This document shows, piece by piece, positions 21,901 through 33,212 of a stretch of 64,000 nt of DNA; position 1 is the first letter of the stretch, and each line of letters begins with the position of its first letter. Location: positions 472,791 through 536,790 of the forward strand of contig PCDI01000009.1 of the NCBI GenBank assembly GCA_002778195.1, read 5' to 3'. A model generated the notes under the pieces. The model was given only the letters and a program-made list of their open reading frames with translations. It made no database searches and was not told the DNA's origin. Source of the DNA: Raffaelea ambrosiae (Eukaryota; Ascomycota; Sordariomycetes; Ophiostomatales; Ophiostomataceae). The translations under genes were made by a program, and so were the position numbers.

Positions 21901-24900
21901 GTTTGGCTACCTGCAGCGGGTGTGAGCTGCTTCTTGTAATTGCTTGGACTGCTAGCTCGTACAGGTGCTTGGGTATGATGTGTCCCTGACACGTTGCAAG
22001 GTGGCAGGGCTTGCGACCTTTTTTTTTATTTCTTGTTTCGTCCGGGCAGTCTTGGGCCGCCTGAGGTGCAGAAGCGTCGGAAGGGTGCGTCCAAGTCAGA
22101 CGGCACTAGTGTCCTGCGTCCCCAGAATTATTGTTACTCCTTGACCGATCTTTGTACTTTATTGTATTTTTTTTTTCCTTTTCCCGCGCCCCCTTTTGCG
22201 TTTGCCTGCCCGACTCTAGCCCGTTCAGGAGAGCGCGTTGGGGAGAAGAACGTCTTGGGATGGGCAAAGGCGGGAGCGGCGAAGGGTGCAGGCAGATGCA
22301 GAGTGGGAGTGACGGGGCAGGAGAGGGGAAGGGGCAGGACGATGAGATTGGGAAGGACATGCAGGTTGGCTGCGGGTCCCGGCAAACAGAACTGACTGCT
22401 TGGTTTCGGTAAACGCTCTGCGTCTGTGGCCGCTTCTGGCAAGGCACGATACGCAGATACGTGGATACGTGGTGGTGGTGGTGGTGCTTGTGGCTGCGTG
22501 GTCGGGCGAAGCTTACCGGCAGCGAGGTGAGATCTCCTGTTGCGCAGGAGCAGCGTCAGGAAATGGCGTCCGGGGAGTCTCTGTCAACTTGACACCCTGA
22601 CCGGGGGGGTTTGCGTGAAGTGCCGGAGGATGCGCCCAGGGATCGCTTTCAACCGAGGCAGCATGCAAATGCGCACACCGACTTTGTCCGCAAGCAGATA
22701 GGGCGGCGGCTCGTTTCCCCCCAAAAGGTGCAGCACGGGGAAGGTCCCTTGTTTCCTGTCTGGGAGCGTTTCGTCGTCAGCCCGTGCAGCGTTTCCTCGG
22801 AGTGGCAGCGCAGGGCCGTCTCTGGCTCTATTGGGAGGTGGGATTCTGACGATCTTTGCTCCTTGTCCCCGGTTACACCAGCACTGGCGGCGGGGCAATG
22901 TGCGAGCCGGCTCGAGAAAGCCAGGAGAAGCAGGGTCGGGGAGGGCGGCTACCTACACGAAGAGAGCAGTTGCGCGTGGCTCTGTGTCTGTTTTCGCAGT
23001 CGCGAGAAGCAGCAGCAGCGCGCGCAGGAGGGCTCTCTCTTACTCGCTCACGGGAACGATTCTGGTTGGAGGGGCGCTTGTCTTCTGCGAATTTTGCGCG
23101 CGCGTTTCGCAGAACGTGATTTGACTGGGCAAAGCTCCAGCAGAGCTATAACCTGCAGCGGCAAAAAAAAATAAAAAATAAAAAAATAAAAAATAGGTTA
23201 GAACACAACTCTCTTTTTCGGTTTCCCTTGTTCTGCATGCGACAAGGCAGCGCCCAGGCTGGCCGTCCCGTCAGGCAGCGAACAGAGCACAAAAGCGGTG
23301 GTGGTGGCACAGGAGACGACGCGACCAAACACCAAGTGTGGGCGAGTCAAAGCTGCGTTTGCCCGTCCAGCGGTGCAGACAGTCCATGCTTGCGCAGCCG
23401 GTTCACACCGGAGAGCCATCGCGGCTCGTCAATGTGCCCCAGGACCATGCGCTCTTTGTTGACGCGGAGTGGCCGGCCATACAGACCAGCAGCACGCAGC
23501 AATGCCAGACGGGGGCCGACCGGCGACACAGGACGAGCAGACAGCGCTCCACGCTCGCATGCAGGCATTCGCACGCCTTCGCAGGCCAGCGCAGACACAA
23601 CACGGACAGGACAGGCGCCACACCAACGCACGCAGGATGTATCTTACCTTGTTTGTAGGGCGAAATTGGCGCCGCGGACTAGCGATGCAGGAAGGGTTGC
23701 AAGGACGTGGGGTTCGGCGCCGTGCAGCAGAGCGAGGATCGAACAAGGTGACGGTGAAGAGGAGAAAGGGAGCAGACTGACTGGCAGCAACAGAGGCAGG
23801 ACAACGTAGAGAGACGGGGTTGGTGGCGGCGAGCGCGCGTGCACGAGGGTGGTGAGGGCGAGAACTGACGCGGGCGGAAGAGAGGAGCAGCAAACACAGT
23901 GGTGGCAGAAAGGAATGCGGGAAAGCGGGTCGGCCTTCGCTGCTGGTGCTGGTGCTGGCGGTTGCGATGCGGCCGAAGCTTCCCTCGCCCTGCCTGCTGT
24001 CTTGGGGGGGGGGGAACGACGGGTGCTCTTTCCCCATGTCAAAACACGCTATTACCACAGCACCTGGTATTTGTGCCCTGCAGCGACCAGTCCAGTCTTA
24101 GCGCCGCGACGGCGGGGGTACTTGTCGTCCAGGCCGAGAACGGCCAGGCCGATACTTCGCACCCCCACACGACGAGCACGCAAAAGCGCTCTGTCACAGG
24201 TACCCCTGCCAACGAAGCACATGTTCCTTCGCAGTACCGCTAGTAGGGTGTCTTATTATTATGCACCTGCCCTCTGCATTTTTGGACCCATGATGAGAGC
24301 CATCCCAAACGTCCGAGGAAGGTACTCGTACTTGGGAGAATCCGAATACAGGCAGGAAGCCCAGAGCTCTGGGAAAGAGCGGCTGAACCATGACCCGCTG
24401 GGCGCCCGCAAATGCAGGCAGGTGCAGGTGCAGGCAGGTGGCGCATATGTTCGTGCAGAGTTCGTGCAGCCTGTGGTTGTCGGCCTGGCTTGGTGCCTGA
24501 CGAGCAGCGCATTGCTCGAGAAAGCATACTCGTACAATCGCACTCGAGCAGTCTTTGTGTCTCCTGGCATACCAGCAATCCTCCCTTGCAATGGTTTTCG
24601 TCAATGCATTGCTGCTTCTGCCCCTGCAGGACGGGGCAAGGGTACGATGCTCTTCAGCCTGGTCAAGACACCAAAACAGGCTGCTTTCAGCGGTGAAGAC
24701 CGAGGCGGAGAGCTGAAAATACCCATAACTTATAAGCAATTGGAATAAACATGAACAGGCACAGGGGAACAGCCAGGAGGCGGTAAAGGTCGGTGAAGCT
24801 GGGGGAGGTGGGCAAAGACGGAAGGTGTGTCTGGGATTGCAAGGACCGCACATTTGCTGATTCGGGGCAGCACAGGCGAAGGCAAAAGAAAAAAAAAAGA

Positions 24901-26500
24901 GACGGGATAAAAAACCACAGGAAAGTGGCTCATATGCGCTGTTTTCAACCAGCTTCTCTCCCGCGCCTTTTAGTTGTTTCCCCTTCTGTTTCTTTTTCGT
25001 TGTCGCTTCTTCTTTTTTTGCGTTTCTTTTTCTTTCTAATGTCCCCACGCCTGCATCGGGTTTCGCGTTTTTGCTGCTGTCTCGTCCCCTTCTGCTTGCT
25101 GGTGCTGATGATGTCGCCGCGCCCGAAATGCAGCCAAGTGATTTGACAATGGCTGGAGTTCTTCACACAGACAGAAACCTCTGTTTCTGATTGCCCCAAG
25201 GCCAAAACCGTTTTGCTGTAAGGCTGCATCCGCCAGGGTCTCTTTTTAAAATAAAATAAAAATTGGTCCAATGGCATCGCAAGGCACCCACAGAGCCATC
25301 CCATTGGGCAGAAATCCAATGAACATTGGGCTTCATTTGTCAGACCAGACGAGCGTGATGAGAACTAGACGACGTAAATGGCCAGCAACAAACCTGCGGG
25401 GAGGGATCTTCTACATCGGCTTGGGTCGCTTCTGGCCCGATGGATGCTGTCTTCTGTCTCACTGCGTTCTTTGGCTGAAACAGCAGCGTCATACCCAGAG
25501 AAGCAAAACAACGCAGCGCAAAAGCAAGATACACAGGATTGTCCGCATGGTGTTCCGGTCAGGCAGCTGTCGTGTACACTGGAAAGTCTGTCATGCTCAC
25601 AAATCAGTGTGTAATATTATCATGTGCGTCGTAGTTTGTATGCAGTGGGAGACATGGGGAAGCAGCGGAAACCCAAGCGAGGAGGTCCACGAGAGCACAG
25701 GGGGTGCTGTCCGGCGAGCTCGTAAGTATTTGCACAATAACTAGTTACAGAGCCCACGCACCCTCCAGAGTAGGATTGCGATCCTAGTGACAGCTGGCAA
25801 TCGACCACGTCTGGAAAGGGTTATAAGGCGCAAACTTGTGCTTCTTTTCAGAACGGACCATACTTTGGGGGCCAGCCGGACTACTATAATCATACATGCC
25901 GGTTGGGCATCAAGACTTCCTTCCACAATACAATGCAGGCAGTAGACAACGGACAACATAACCAACAACAGAAAAGTACAGCGCATCGACATTGTTGGCG
26001 GATCGAATGTTGGCATTATCTATGGCCTCCCCCCCCCCCCCTTTCAACCCAAGAACAACACATCGGGGTTATATGAAGCTACCAACTATGGTACCACCTA
26101 ATCCGAGTCCGGGTAGGCCGCCGGCTCGCATCCTGCAGACCCGCGGCTTGGTTCACACCACGTCTTGCGGGTGACGATGGCTACAGAGGATGGAACAGAT
26201 GCGGTGATGATTCGGAACGAGGAAGGATAGGGTGCCAAGAGAGTCTGGAGACGAGGTGCTGTGGGAGCCGAGAATTCCTAACCCAAGGGTATCCGGCCCC
26301 AACAGTCCCTAGGCGGAGCTCCATAGACATCGTAGAACCCATGACGTCCCAGTACTGACAAGCTATGCCCTTTCTATGCCGATCGCCTTCACGTAGAGAG
26401 TCGCGCCTGGAGTTGGGAGGTTGTCCGTCCCCTATGTATACCGGGCGGCTGTTCCACTTCTCTGACGCGGCGTTCCCTGTGTTCCGAGGGCTTGCCGATA
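21901..26500. other. 4.6-kb gene-poor region between HAP3 and prefoldin 2
   Basis: No gene could be supported. Frames of up to about 300 codons occur on both strands but overlap each other, change composition and show no family motif. Notable contents are the CCAAT/ATTGG cluster at 25262-25329, two TACTCGTA octamers (24323 and 24527), an A/T block at 23162-23195 and a C run near 26031. A 91-codon minus-strand frame (25741-26016) starts with a signal-peptide-like hydrophobic stretch but is otherwise unsupported. Confidence 0.6.
25262..25329. promoter_or_regulatory. Cluster of five CCAAT/ATTGG boxes
   Basis: ATTGG at 25262 and CCAAT at 25268 form the perfect palindrome ATTGGTCCAAT. They are followed by ATTGG at 25303, CCAAT at 25316 and ATTGG at 25325. 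CCAAT is the binding core of the HAP/NF-Y complex, whose HAP3 subunit is encoded 3.4 kb to the left. No gene start is identified next to it, so its role is open. Confidence 0.5.
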
Positions 26501-27119
26501 TCATGACTGCACAACCTGAACATTGTTCTTTTTCTGTAAAGGCAAAAGAAAAGCATTTAGAACGGTGCCAAATCGGTACAGGTAAGTATGGTTCTCTCTT
26601 ACCTTCCACTTCTCTAGATCATCTTGTCTTGACTTGTACTGCTTAACCAGGTCGTCCAGCACCTTGTTCAGACCCTCGGCGTTGGTCTTGAGAGCTGGAA
26701 TAACGTCCTTCACTGTACGCTCCACCAGGACGCCGTTGATCATGCGGAAACACTTGCGGTCTTTAGGGAGAGGATCGAGGGTCTCGAGGACGAGCCTGCA
26801 GGGCAGAGGTTAGCGAATGGACCCTCCGGGTGGCGTGATGCCCGTGCGAATCCGGCTGGCATCTGCAGTCGGTGTCGGAGTCTACCAACTTGTGCTCCTC
26901 AGCCTCCTGCTCGACATCACCAATCTTCTGCGCAATCTGCTGCAGCGCGTTCTTGTAGTTGGTGTACTGCAGCTGCAGTTCTGGAAGGATGGAGTATGGT
27001 CAGTCAAGGACTTCAGGCAGCCGGGAGGGGAGGTAGGGTTGATGGGGTAACACTGTCTACACACCTTGCTGTCTCTTGGCCGGAGCCGGTTGGGATGAGG
27101 AAGAAGCCGTCGATGCCAT
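26501..27119 (-). CDS. GIM4: Prefoldin subunit 2
   Basis: Beta-type subunit of the hexameric prefoldin co-chaperone, which hands nascent actin and tubulin to the CCT chaperonin in the cytosol. Four exons: 27065-27119, 26890-26980, 26603-26795 and 26501-26533, about 123 aa, the usual family length. The N-terminus is short and Ser-rich (MASTASSSSQPAPAK). The first helix is ELQLQYTNYKNALQQIAQKI, then the hairpin segment LVLETLDPLPKDRKCFRMI and GVLVERTVKDVIPALKTN, and the C-terminal helix DDLVKQYKSRQDDLEKWK. The last exon is only 33 bp (KKNNVQVVQS and stop). The intron-2 donor reads GTTGGT, weaker than the others but required by frame. Divergent to CMC2, with start codons 412 bp apart and a CCAAT box between them. 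Confidence 0.94.
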
Positions 27120-27263
27120 GTTGCCCCGTTGTGCTGGGTCTGCTGTCGAAGCACAAAGTGACTAGTTGTCTGCTGCTGGACTACGATGTGAACGAGGGGC
27201 AAGCTATCAGAAAAATTAGCCCTCCGCGAAAAAAGCGGGGCGGCATTTGCTCGCTCGAATGCG

Positions 27264-27268
27264 CCAAT
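27264..27268. promoter_or_regulatory. CCAAT box in the prefoldin 2/CMC2 divergent promoter
   Basis: GCGCCAATGG context, about 145 bp upstream of the prefoldin ATG and 264 bp upstream of the CMC2 ATG. Possible HAP-complex site; a single pentamer is weak evidence. Confidence 0.35.
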
Positions 27269-27531
27269 GGATTCTTTTATTTTGGACTTGACCATTTCGG
27301 AGCAGATAGAGGATAGACAGACTTTCTTCCGCCACTCTCAGGTCATACGTGAGCAGCGCAACCATTTTTCCCTTCTCTTCTTTCCAGGGGACCCAGACAA
27401 ACGAGAGGCCCATATACGACTGAGCGCCAACCTTCTGCGAAGCAGGCCCTACAAGCAGCGACAACTCGGAAAACAACCAGACGAGCCTTTCGAGAGGCTT
27501 TCGAAAACCGAGTTGGACAAACACCGCCGTC

Positions 27532-27887
27532 ATGCATCCCCATCTTCACCAAGAGTATAATGCCGGTATGTCACAGGTGGACTGGAGCTTTCGAGCTTGT
27601 TTTTATCCCTCTCTTGTCTGTACGTCTGGCTCTGCGAAGACCAAGAGACTGACCCCATTTTTCTTATTTTCTGAATAGGTTGTGCAGAGGTCATGGCCGC
27701 TTTCGAAGAGTGCCACGCCAAGGGATTCTTGTGGAAGACTATGGGCATGTGCAATAGTGCAAAGGACGCACTCGGAAAGTGCCTGCGCGAAGAGCGAACC
27801 AAGCACCAAAGCACCAACCGCTCGAACGCCCAGGATAAGAAGGACAAGATCCGGGCAATGTGGAAAGATATTGACGAGAACTCGTGA
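27532..27887 (+). CDS. CMC2: Cytochrome c oxidase biogenesis protein Cmc2 (twin Cx9C)
   Basis: Small mitochondrial intermembrane-space protein needed for cytochrome c oxidase assembly. Two exons, 27532-27565 and 27679-27887, give about 80 aa; the intron (113 bp) splits the codon of Gly in YNAGCAEV. Two Cx9C motifs are exact: C-AEVMAAFEE-C and C-NSAKDALGK-C, which in this family form the disulfide-bonded helical hairpin imported by Mia40. The N-terminus MHPHLHQEYNAGC matches the family. A charged C-terminal tail (KKDKIRAMWKDIDENS) follows. The promoter is shared with prefoldin 2. Confidence 0.94.
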
Positions 27888-28530
27888 TCGACTCCGTCTC
27901 ACCGTCTTGTGAACTACCGGCATCGACGTTCTTTCTATACCCAAGGCTGGTCTCGATACGGGCGGTTCAACAATAATTGGTGCCGAGCGACAGCCCACAA
28001 AGCACGTCATCGAGCCCTTCCAGAAATCCACAATCGAGTCCCGGAACACCTGGCCAGCTTCCTCCTCCTCTCTGGCGAGCACGCCGTGTATAACTACATA
28101 CCGGTCCGTCGAGAATTTCGTCCCACGAAAGTATAATGAACCACATTTCACACAAAAGCGCATGGTGGATAAAGAGTGTGTTGGGCTGGCTTTTTTCTGC
28201 GGGAAAGGCGTTACTTTGGCAAGACCTTGAAGAGACAGGCATGTACAATATAAAAGCAAAACAAGAAAAGGAAAGAGCCAGAACTTTTAATTTCAGGAAA
28301 GCCAACAAGAGATACTGTGGCGGTCCAGCCAGGAAAGGGGTCCTATGAGCTACAGAGATAACACGGAAAGAAGAAACAATACAACGACATCTCTACTCCC
28401 GGTGCTTCCTCCGCTTCTGCGGCAATACCTTACTTTTTGTCCTTTGTGCTCTTCTGTCTGGGAATGCCTCTGTCTTTCTCTTGCCTGTCCACGAGTCACC
28501 CGAACCATCCGCCGCTGGCCGTCAAATCTC
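27888..28530. other. Convergent 3' region between CMC2 and the TMEM14 gene
   Basis: Contains the 3' flanks of two convergent genes. No supportable gene and no notable repeat. Confidence 0.6.
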
Positions 28531-29288
28531 TTAGTGGCGGCGGAGGAAGGCGCTGCCAAAGCGGAGCAGGCCGTACGTAGCAACGATGCTCAGGATTACT
28601 GGCACGGGCTTCCGTAGGCGGATGGCACGCGGAATGGATGCGCCGCCGAGGACAACCGAGGCAAGGAGGCTCAGCTCGATGCCATAGGGCAGGTGCTTCT
28701 GGGTGCGGTAGCCACCGAGGCCATCTAGAGTCAAGCGTTAGTTTCGCCTAAAGACTCAAGGATTCTTGGTTGCAGGTTGTGGGAGAAGAGGTTTGGTTCG
28801 TGGCTGGGCTGTGAACCTAATTTCTGAGTCATGTTTTTTTTTCTGTTTTTTTTTTCTCTTCTTTTTTTTCTTTTCTTTTTTGTTCTTGGCCATTATTTGC
28901 TGATCGTTTGCTGATCGTTTGCTGATCATTTGCTGCATTTCTTCTTTCTTATCTTCCACATCTTTGTCTTTCGCCACGCCGTTTCACCGTCCACTTGAGA
29001 TGTGGCGCATACTTACACAGGATACCAACGGTCAAGCCGGCGGCGATCGAAGGGATGGAGCCGGTGCGGGCATAACCCATGATGCCGCCTGACGCGGTCA
29101 ACGCTGCCAAGATGTACGACTCGACGTCCAGAGACTGCAGGGTTGCATTAGCCAGTCTTCCTACTATTACGCGGGAAAACAATCAAGAAAAAGAGAGAAG
29201 GAGAGACGCAAGGGGAAAAGAGGCCGCCCTCGGGTATGAGAAGCAATCTTGTCAGCTTGACGACTGTTTTTCAGCCGCATCTCACCAT
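28531..29288 (-). CDS. TMEM14-family small membrane protein
   Basis: Members are small proteins with four hydrophobic helices (human TMEM14C acts in mitochondrial porphyrin transport); the role in this fungus is unknown. Likely three exons: 29286-29288 (the ATG alone), 29017-29134 and 28531-28724, giving 104 aa. The core in exon 2 is SLDVESYILAALTASGGIMG, then YARTGSIPSIAAGLTVGIL. Exon 3 continues YGLGGYRTQKHLPYGIEL and ends in VATYGLLRFGSAFLRRH. The frame upstream of exon 2 has no ATG before a stop. A CTAAT branch-like box plus CTGCAG precedes exon 2, and ATG followed by GTGAGA at 29286/29285 supplies start and donor, so the first coding exon appears to be just the start codon. Intron 2 is long (292 bp) and carries an 11-bp tandem repeat. 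Confidence 0.88.
28896..28935. repeat. 11-bp tandem repeat (TTTGCTGATCG) in TMEM14 intron
   Basis: About 3.6 copies, the last diverged (ATCAT), beside T-rich homopolymer runs within intron 2. Confidence 0.8.
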
Positions 29289-32200
29289 TGTGTGCCAGAA
29301 AGGTTCACTTATGTGATGGTCTCGTTTTGACAAAAAAAATTAATATAAAAAATACCAATAAGGCGGCTATGGTGCTGCTGGGGGTGGCAAGATGGTTCTG
29401 GGTTCTCAATTGCTTCTGAGAGAATTCAAATTTGTCAGAAATTGGCACGAAATGGACTATTGTGGGCGAATGCGCGAAGCGATAGGAACTGTCGCAGACA
29501 AGCCATGATGGCATAGGCTGTGTTGTGTCGAGAGCGGACCGGGATTCGAAACTGGATTAGGTAACTTAATTACGATATGTGATTGGCCTAGTCGGACCTC
29601 GTGGTTTATTGTCTCCGAAATCCTTACTCTGGGAGATCCCCATCTGACTTGGCTTATTATTGCAAGCGCTGCGGAATTTTGGCCGCTGAGGTCGGCGTCT
29701 GCTCGTAGTGGACTCCATACCAGCAAGCAACCGAAACTATAATATGATCACTCATACGTGTGTCTTGGGGGAGAAACCGTATTGTTGGCCGTTTACTCGA
29801 GATTTTTTCTTCTTCGCTTTACTATGGACATCTCCTATTGGACAGCTGAGGCGGCGGGCTGTTGCCAACGCTTTTTGTGGCTGTGCCTGGCTGGAAGATA
29901 CATTTAGTCTGCAATATATTAGTACACTGTGGCAGGACAAAACGACTGCGATATCGCCAGACCCTCTTTAACTCAGGGACCACTTGAGCACTTTCCCCCA
30001 GACCCTAGACCAGAACGAGAAGTTCATATTTTGCTTTTTTCGAGGGCGGAGTAGCCACGAACCGAGCTTCCAGAAGGGAGAAGTTGTGCAGGCTTGTGTG
30101 TTCCATGCAGTAGCGTGGCCGAGGAGTGGCACGATGGGGACGAGGCAGCGAGATGAGGGTGCGGGATTGGAGGAGACGAAGGACGCGATGGGGCTCAGGA
30201 ACAGGATGGGGGACAACCAGGCAGCCATGCATGGTGTTTCTCGTATGGAGCGTATCGGACAGGATGTCCGGCAGTTTCTTGATGTGGTGTGCGGTATATC
30301 TTGGGATAGGAGAGTCATGTGCGGGTTGAATGAAGGGTAGAGTGTATTGGCTATCTATGTCAGAGTGGGCTTCTCCTAGCGGAGAACATTAGAGGAAGGC
30401 GCCCGGTTGGCTGGATGCGTACGGAAAGGTTCACCGAGCAAGAACCAACAATCCAGAAAAGCAGAAGAAAGCAATCCAAGACGAAGCCTGCTTTGCATCT
30501 CGGTGAGCACGCACGAGAGTGCAGGGGAAGTGGAAGGAGCGGCATGTTGTCCTGTGGATAACTTATCACGAACAAGAAGGACAACCTCGCTTTGTGTTTG
30601 TTTCACATATTGAATACCTGCAGCATGGAAAAAGGAGGGAAGTCAGTAACAGCGGCACCAGACTGGACGAGACATAAGAAAAGCGGGTCTACTCGGTTTT
30701 GACGGAGTCTTTCGTCATGGCCCGCCAAATATGCCTTGGGCGAGGGTCCAGGGTACAGGAACGGCGCGTGGGGCTGAGCCTCACTGTAGTTCCCTAGCAC
30801 GAGCACTTCTGGTGGCAGGACAATATTCGTCCGGTGGCACACCTGCCGACAAGTGGGCGCAGGTTGCGCCTAGCCCACAGCGAGAACGCCTTGCGCATGC
30901 GGACGCTAAAATGCATGCCCAATCAATCCACCATTGCGAGCAAACCCGGCACTCCCCAGTCTGTCTCTTCCCCCCTCAGGATAGCCCTCCCTTGCTTGGC
31001 CGATCTTGTCCGCTTCCTCTTTGGGATTAGAGAGAAATGCGTTTTTTTGCTGCTGGAGACACTAAAGGCAGATCTGATGTTCTAACAGCAGGGGGACCAG
31101 GCTGGCTCGCCCTGTCCGCCTTCTCTGCGACTGCCTCTGCATTTCCCAGTCCCGGTTATTTTGCAGGCTGCACGCGGTAGCATGGGATGTTTTGATTCTT
31201 TCCTGGCGAGGCATCCTGGGCCCTCCCGGATCGGCGAGAAAGCCTCGCCTGATGCCAACTCGCGGGAGCTAAGATTCTTCTAAGACGGGACATCGATAGT
31301 TTGCTTTGTATTGCATCGCATGCATCTTACTCATGGGGAAAGGGATGGGAGATGCGTGAGACTAGAACCGTGCTGCAGGTGGAGACGGGGAACCTGAGCC
31401 TGCAGGACTGTACTCGTAGTCGTACTCGTAGGACGATGGTAGCACGACTGCAGACATGGCGATATGCAACCCGGCCGGAGGATTTGGGGCAAATTCCCGA
31501 GGTGTCCCCAAACGAGTGCAGTCTCCTCGGACCTGTTCTTTCATGATATGGGCAGCCTTCTGCGAAATGCATTCTCGTAGTGGGATACTTGTCTTGGCGA
31601 GGACAAGACATGATACCCTCCACACCCTTCCCTTGCCGCGTTTTGCAGGCATCATTCCTGCAGTGGGCCGACCTGGCATGTTTGGTGCTGCAGGTCGAGC
31701 CGCTGTGTCAAGTAGCCTTTGTCTCACACATGCTTGTGTAGGAAACAAGATGTGTGTCAGTGTGACTGTGTGGTGGTTGTTTCTAGGGCCAAGCCACTAA
31801 GCACGACACAGATTAAGCTCGTCGGTGGCCGGTGCGATGGGCAGGAGCAGGCTGTGGTCGGTGAGGGAGATAGGGCTCTCGAATGGTTGTGTCTGGGGTG
31901 ACTCGTGGGGTTGTTGGAGCAAACCTGGCTGTTTTTGCGTGTCTTGTGTTGTTGTTTCTTGGGCCGTTCCTGATCCTCGCATTTGCTGAATACGAGCCCG
32001 GTGATACAGGGAAGTACCTTCTGGTCCAGCTGTCTCCACGCGACCCAGATATGGCAGTCTAATAAGCGCTTCACCCGTTCCGCATCAAATCAGTTTATCG
32101 ACATTTGGCGAGGTCAGTGGGCGGTGACAGAGACCTGGGAGCCGGCCAGCCTATCGCAGGGCAGGCTGCGGGCTTGCTGCAGCGGCCAACCTAAAAAAAT

Positions 32201-33212
32201 AACAAGACACTAAAGCCTATCACTGCCAGAAATGGCCCTAAAACGCAGGCTAAGAAAAAACGGCCAACACAGGACCCAGCGAAACCCGAGATGCACTGTG
32301 AGATGACCACTAGTCCAGGACGCTGCAATTCCGCGTGCCTGCCCTGTTGTGCCCATCCTGCCCGTTTTGCCCCATTCCTCCCTGGCCAGCCCACTATAGC
32401 CCGGGCGCCGTTCGCTCCTTCCCTGGCAGCGAAATGAGGACGAAGAGGCGCCTCTTTCAGCTGAGCTGCCGGCCGCAAAGCCCAGGCCTGCTCGCTGGCA
32501 AAAGACCCCGTTCGCTCCTTCCTTCTTTTGGTCTTTCCCTCTCCTCTCCACCAAACTGCTCTCGCCGTCGTCGAAATCCCATGAAGTTTGCCTTGTCTCC
32601 CCCTCTTCATCACAACGATTTGCCCTCACTTTCGCCCGCCCTCATTGTCTGCCGCCCCCAACCTCGCCGCGCCTCGCACACAATGACACCCTGCTCGCTG
32701 CCCTCTGTTGCTAACTAACAGGCTTCGTCCGGCGCGTCGTTCTCAGACAGTCAGAACGTGGTTGTCCCCGCCCTCGCCCTAGCCGCATATACCACCCCCT
32801 TCGACGTCCAAGAGACACACCCCCCTCCCCATCCTCCAGGTTGCGACGAAATCAAACGGCAGCAGTACTGTTGATCCTCCCCCCCCCCCTTCTCCCACTC
32901 TCCTCCAGTGCCCACTCTGCGCTCCCGGCTTGGTGGGTGCCACTTTTGATACTTTTTTGGCTAGACGGGGCAGCTGCCTTTCGTCTCTTCTTCCTCAGCT
33001 CTCAGTTCTCCTGCCTCTCTCCATCCTCCGCCCTCTTTCCCCTGCTCTTCGGCTGCTCTTCCTGCTTGTTTCCCCGTCTGCTCGTTCTCCTCGTCTCCTC
33101 TCTCCACTCGAGCTCGACACACGATAAATACAAGGCTGGTGTCCGTCACTCAGCCTCTATCCCCCCTCCCCTTCTCCTCCTCTCTCTTCCCTCTTCCTTC
33201 TCTGCCCTCGCC
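29289..33212. other. 3.9-kb gene-poor region and leader of the C2H2 gene
   Basis: No supportable gene from 29289 to about 32500; frames are short and lack family signals. Two adjacent TACTCGTA octamers lie at 31411 and 31423. From about 32500 to 33212 the plus strand is strongly pyrimidine-rich and free of obvious coding signal, and is best read as promoter plus long 5' leader of the zinc-finger gene. The open frame extending to 32841 begins at TTG, not ATG. Confidence 0.6.

Noticed and set aside
24194..25048. 284-codon minus-strand frame between HAP3 and prefoldin 2
   Set aside because: Composition shifts along its length and no family motif; the opposite strand is equally open. Treated as chance.
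32841..33212. N-terminal extension of the C2H2 factor to 32841
   Set aside because: Opens at TTG and is Leu/Pro/Ser-rich from the pyrimidine leader; the conserved-looking N-terminus begins at the ATG at 33213.
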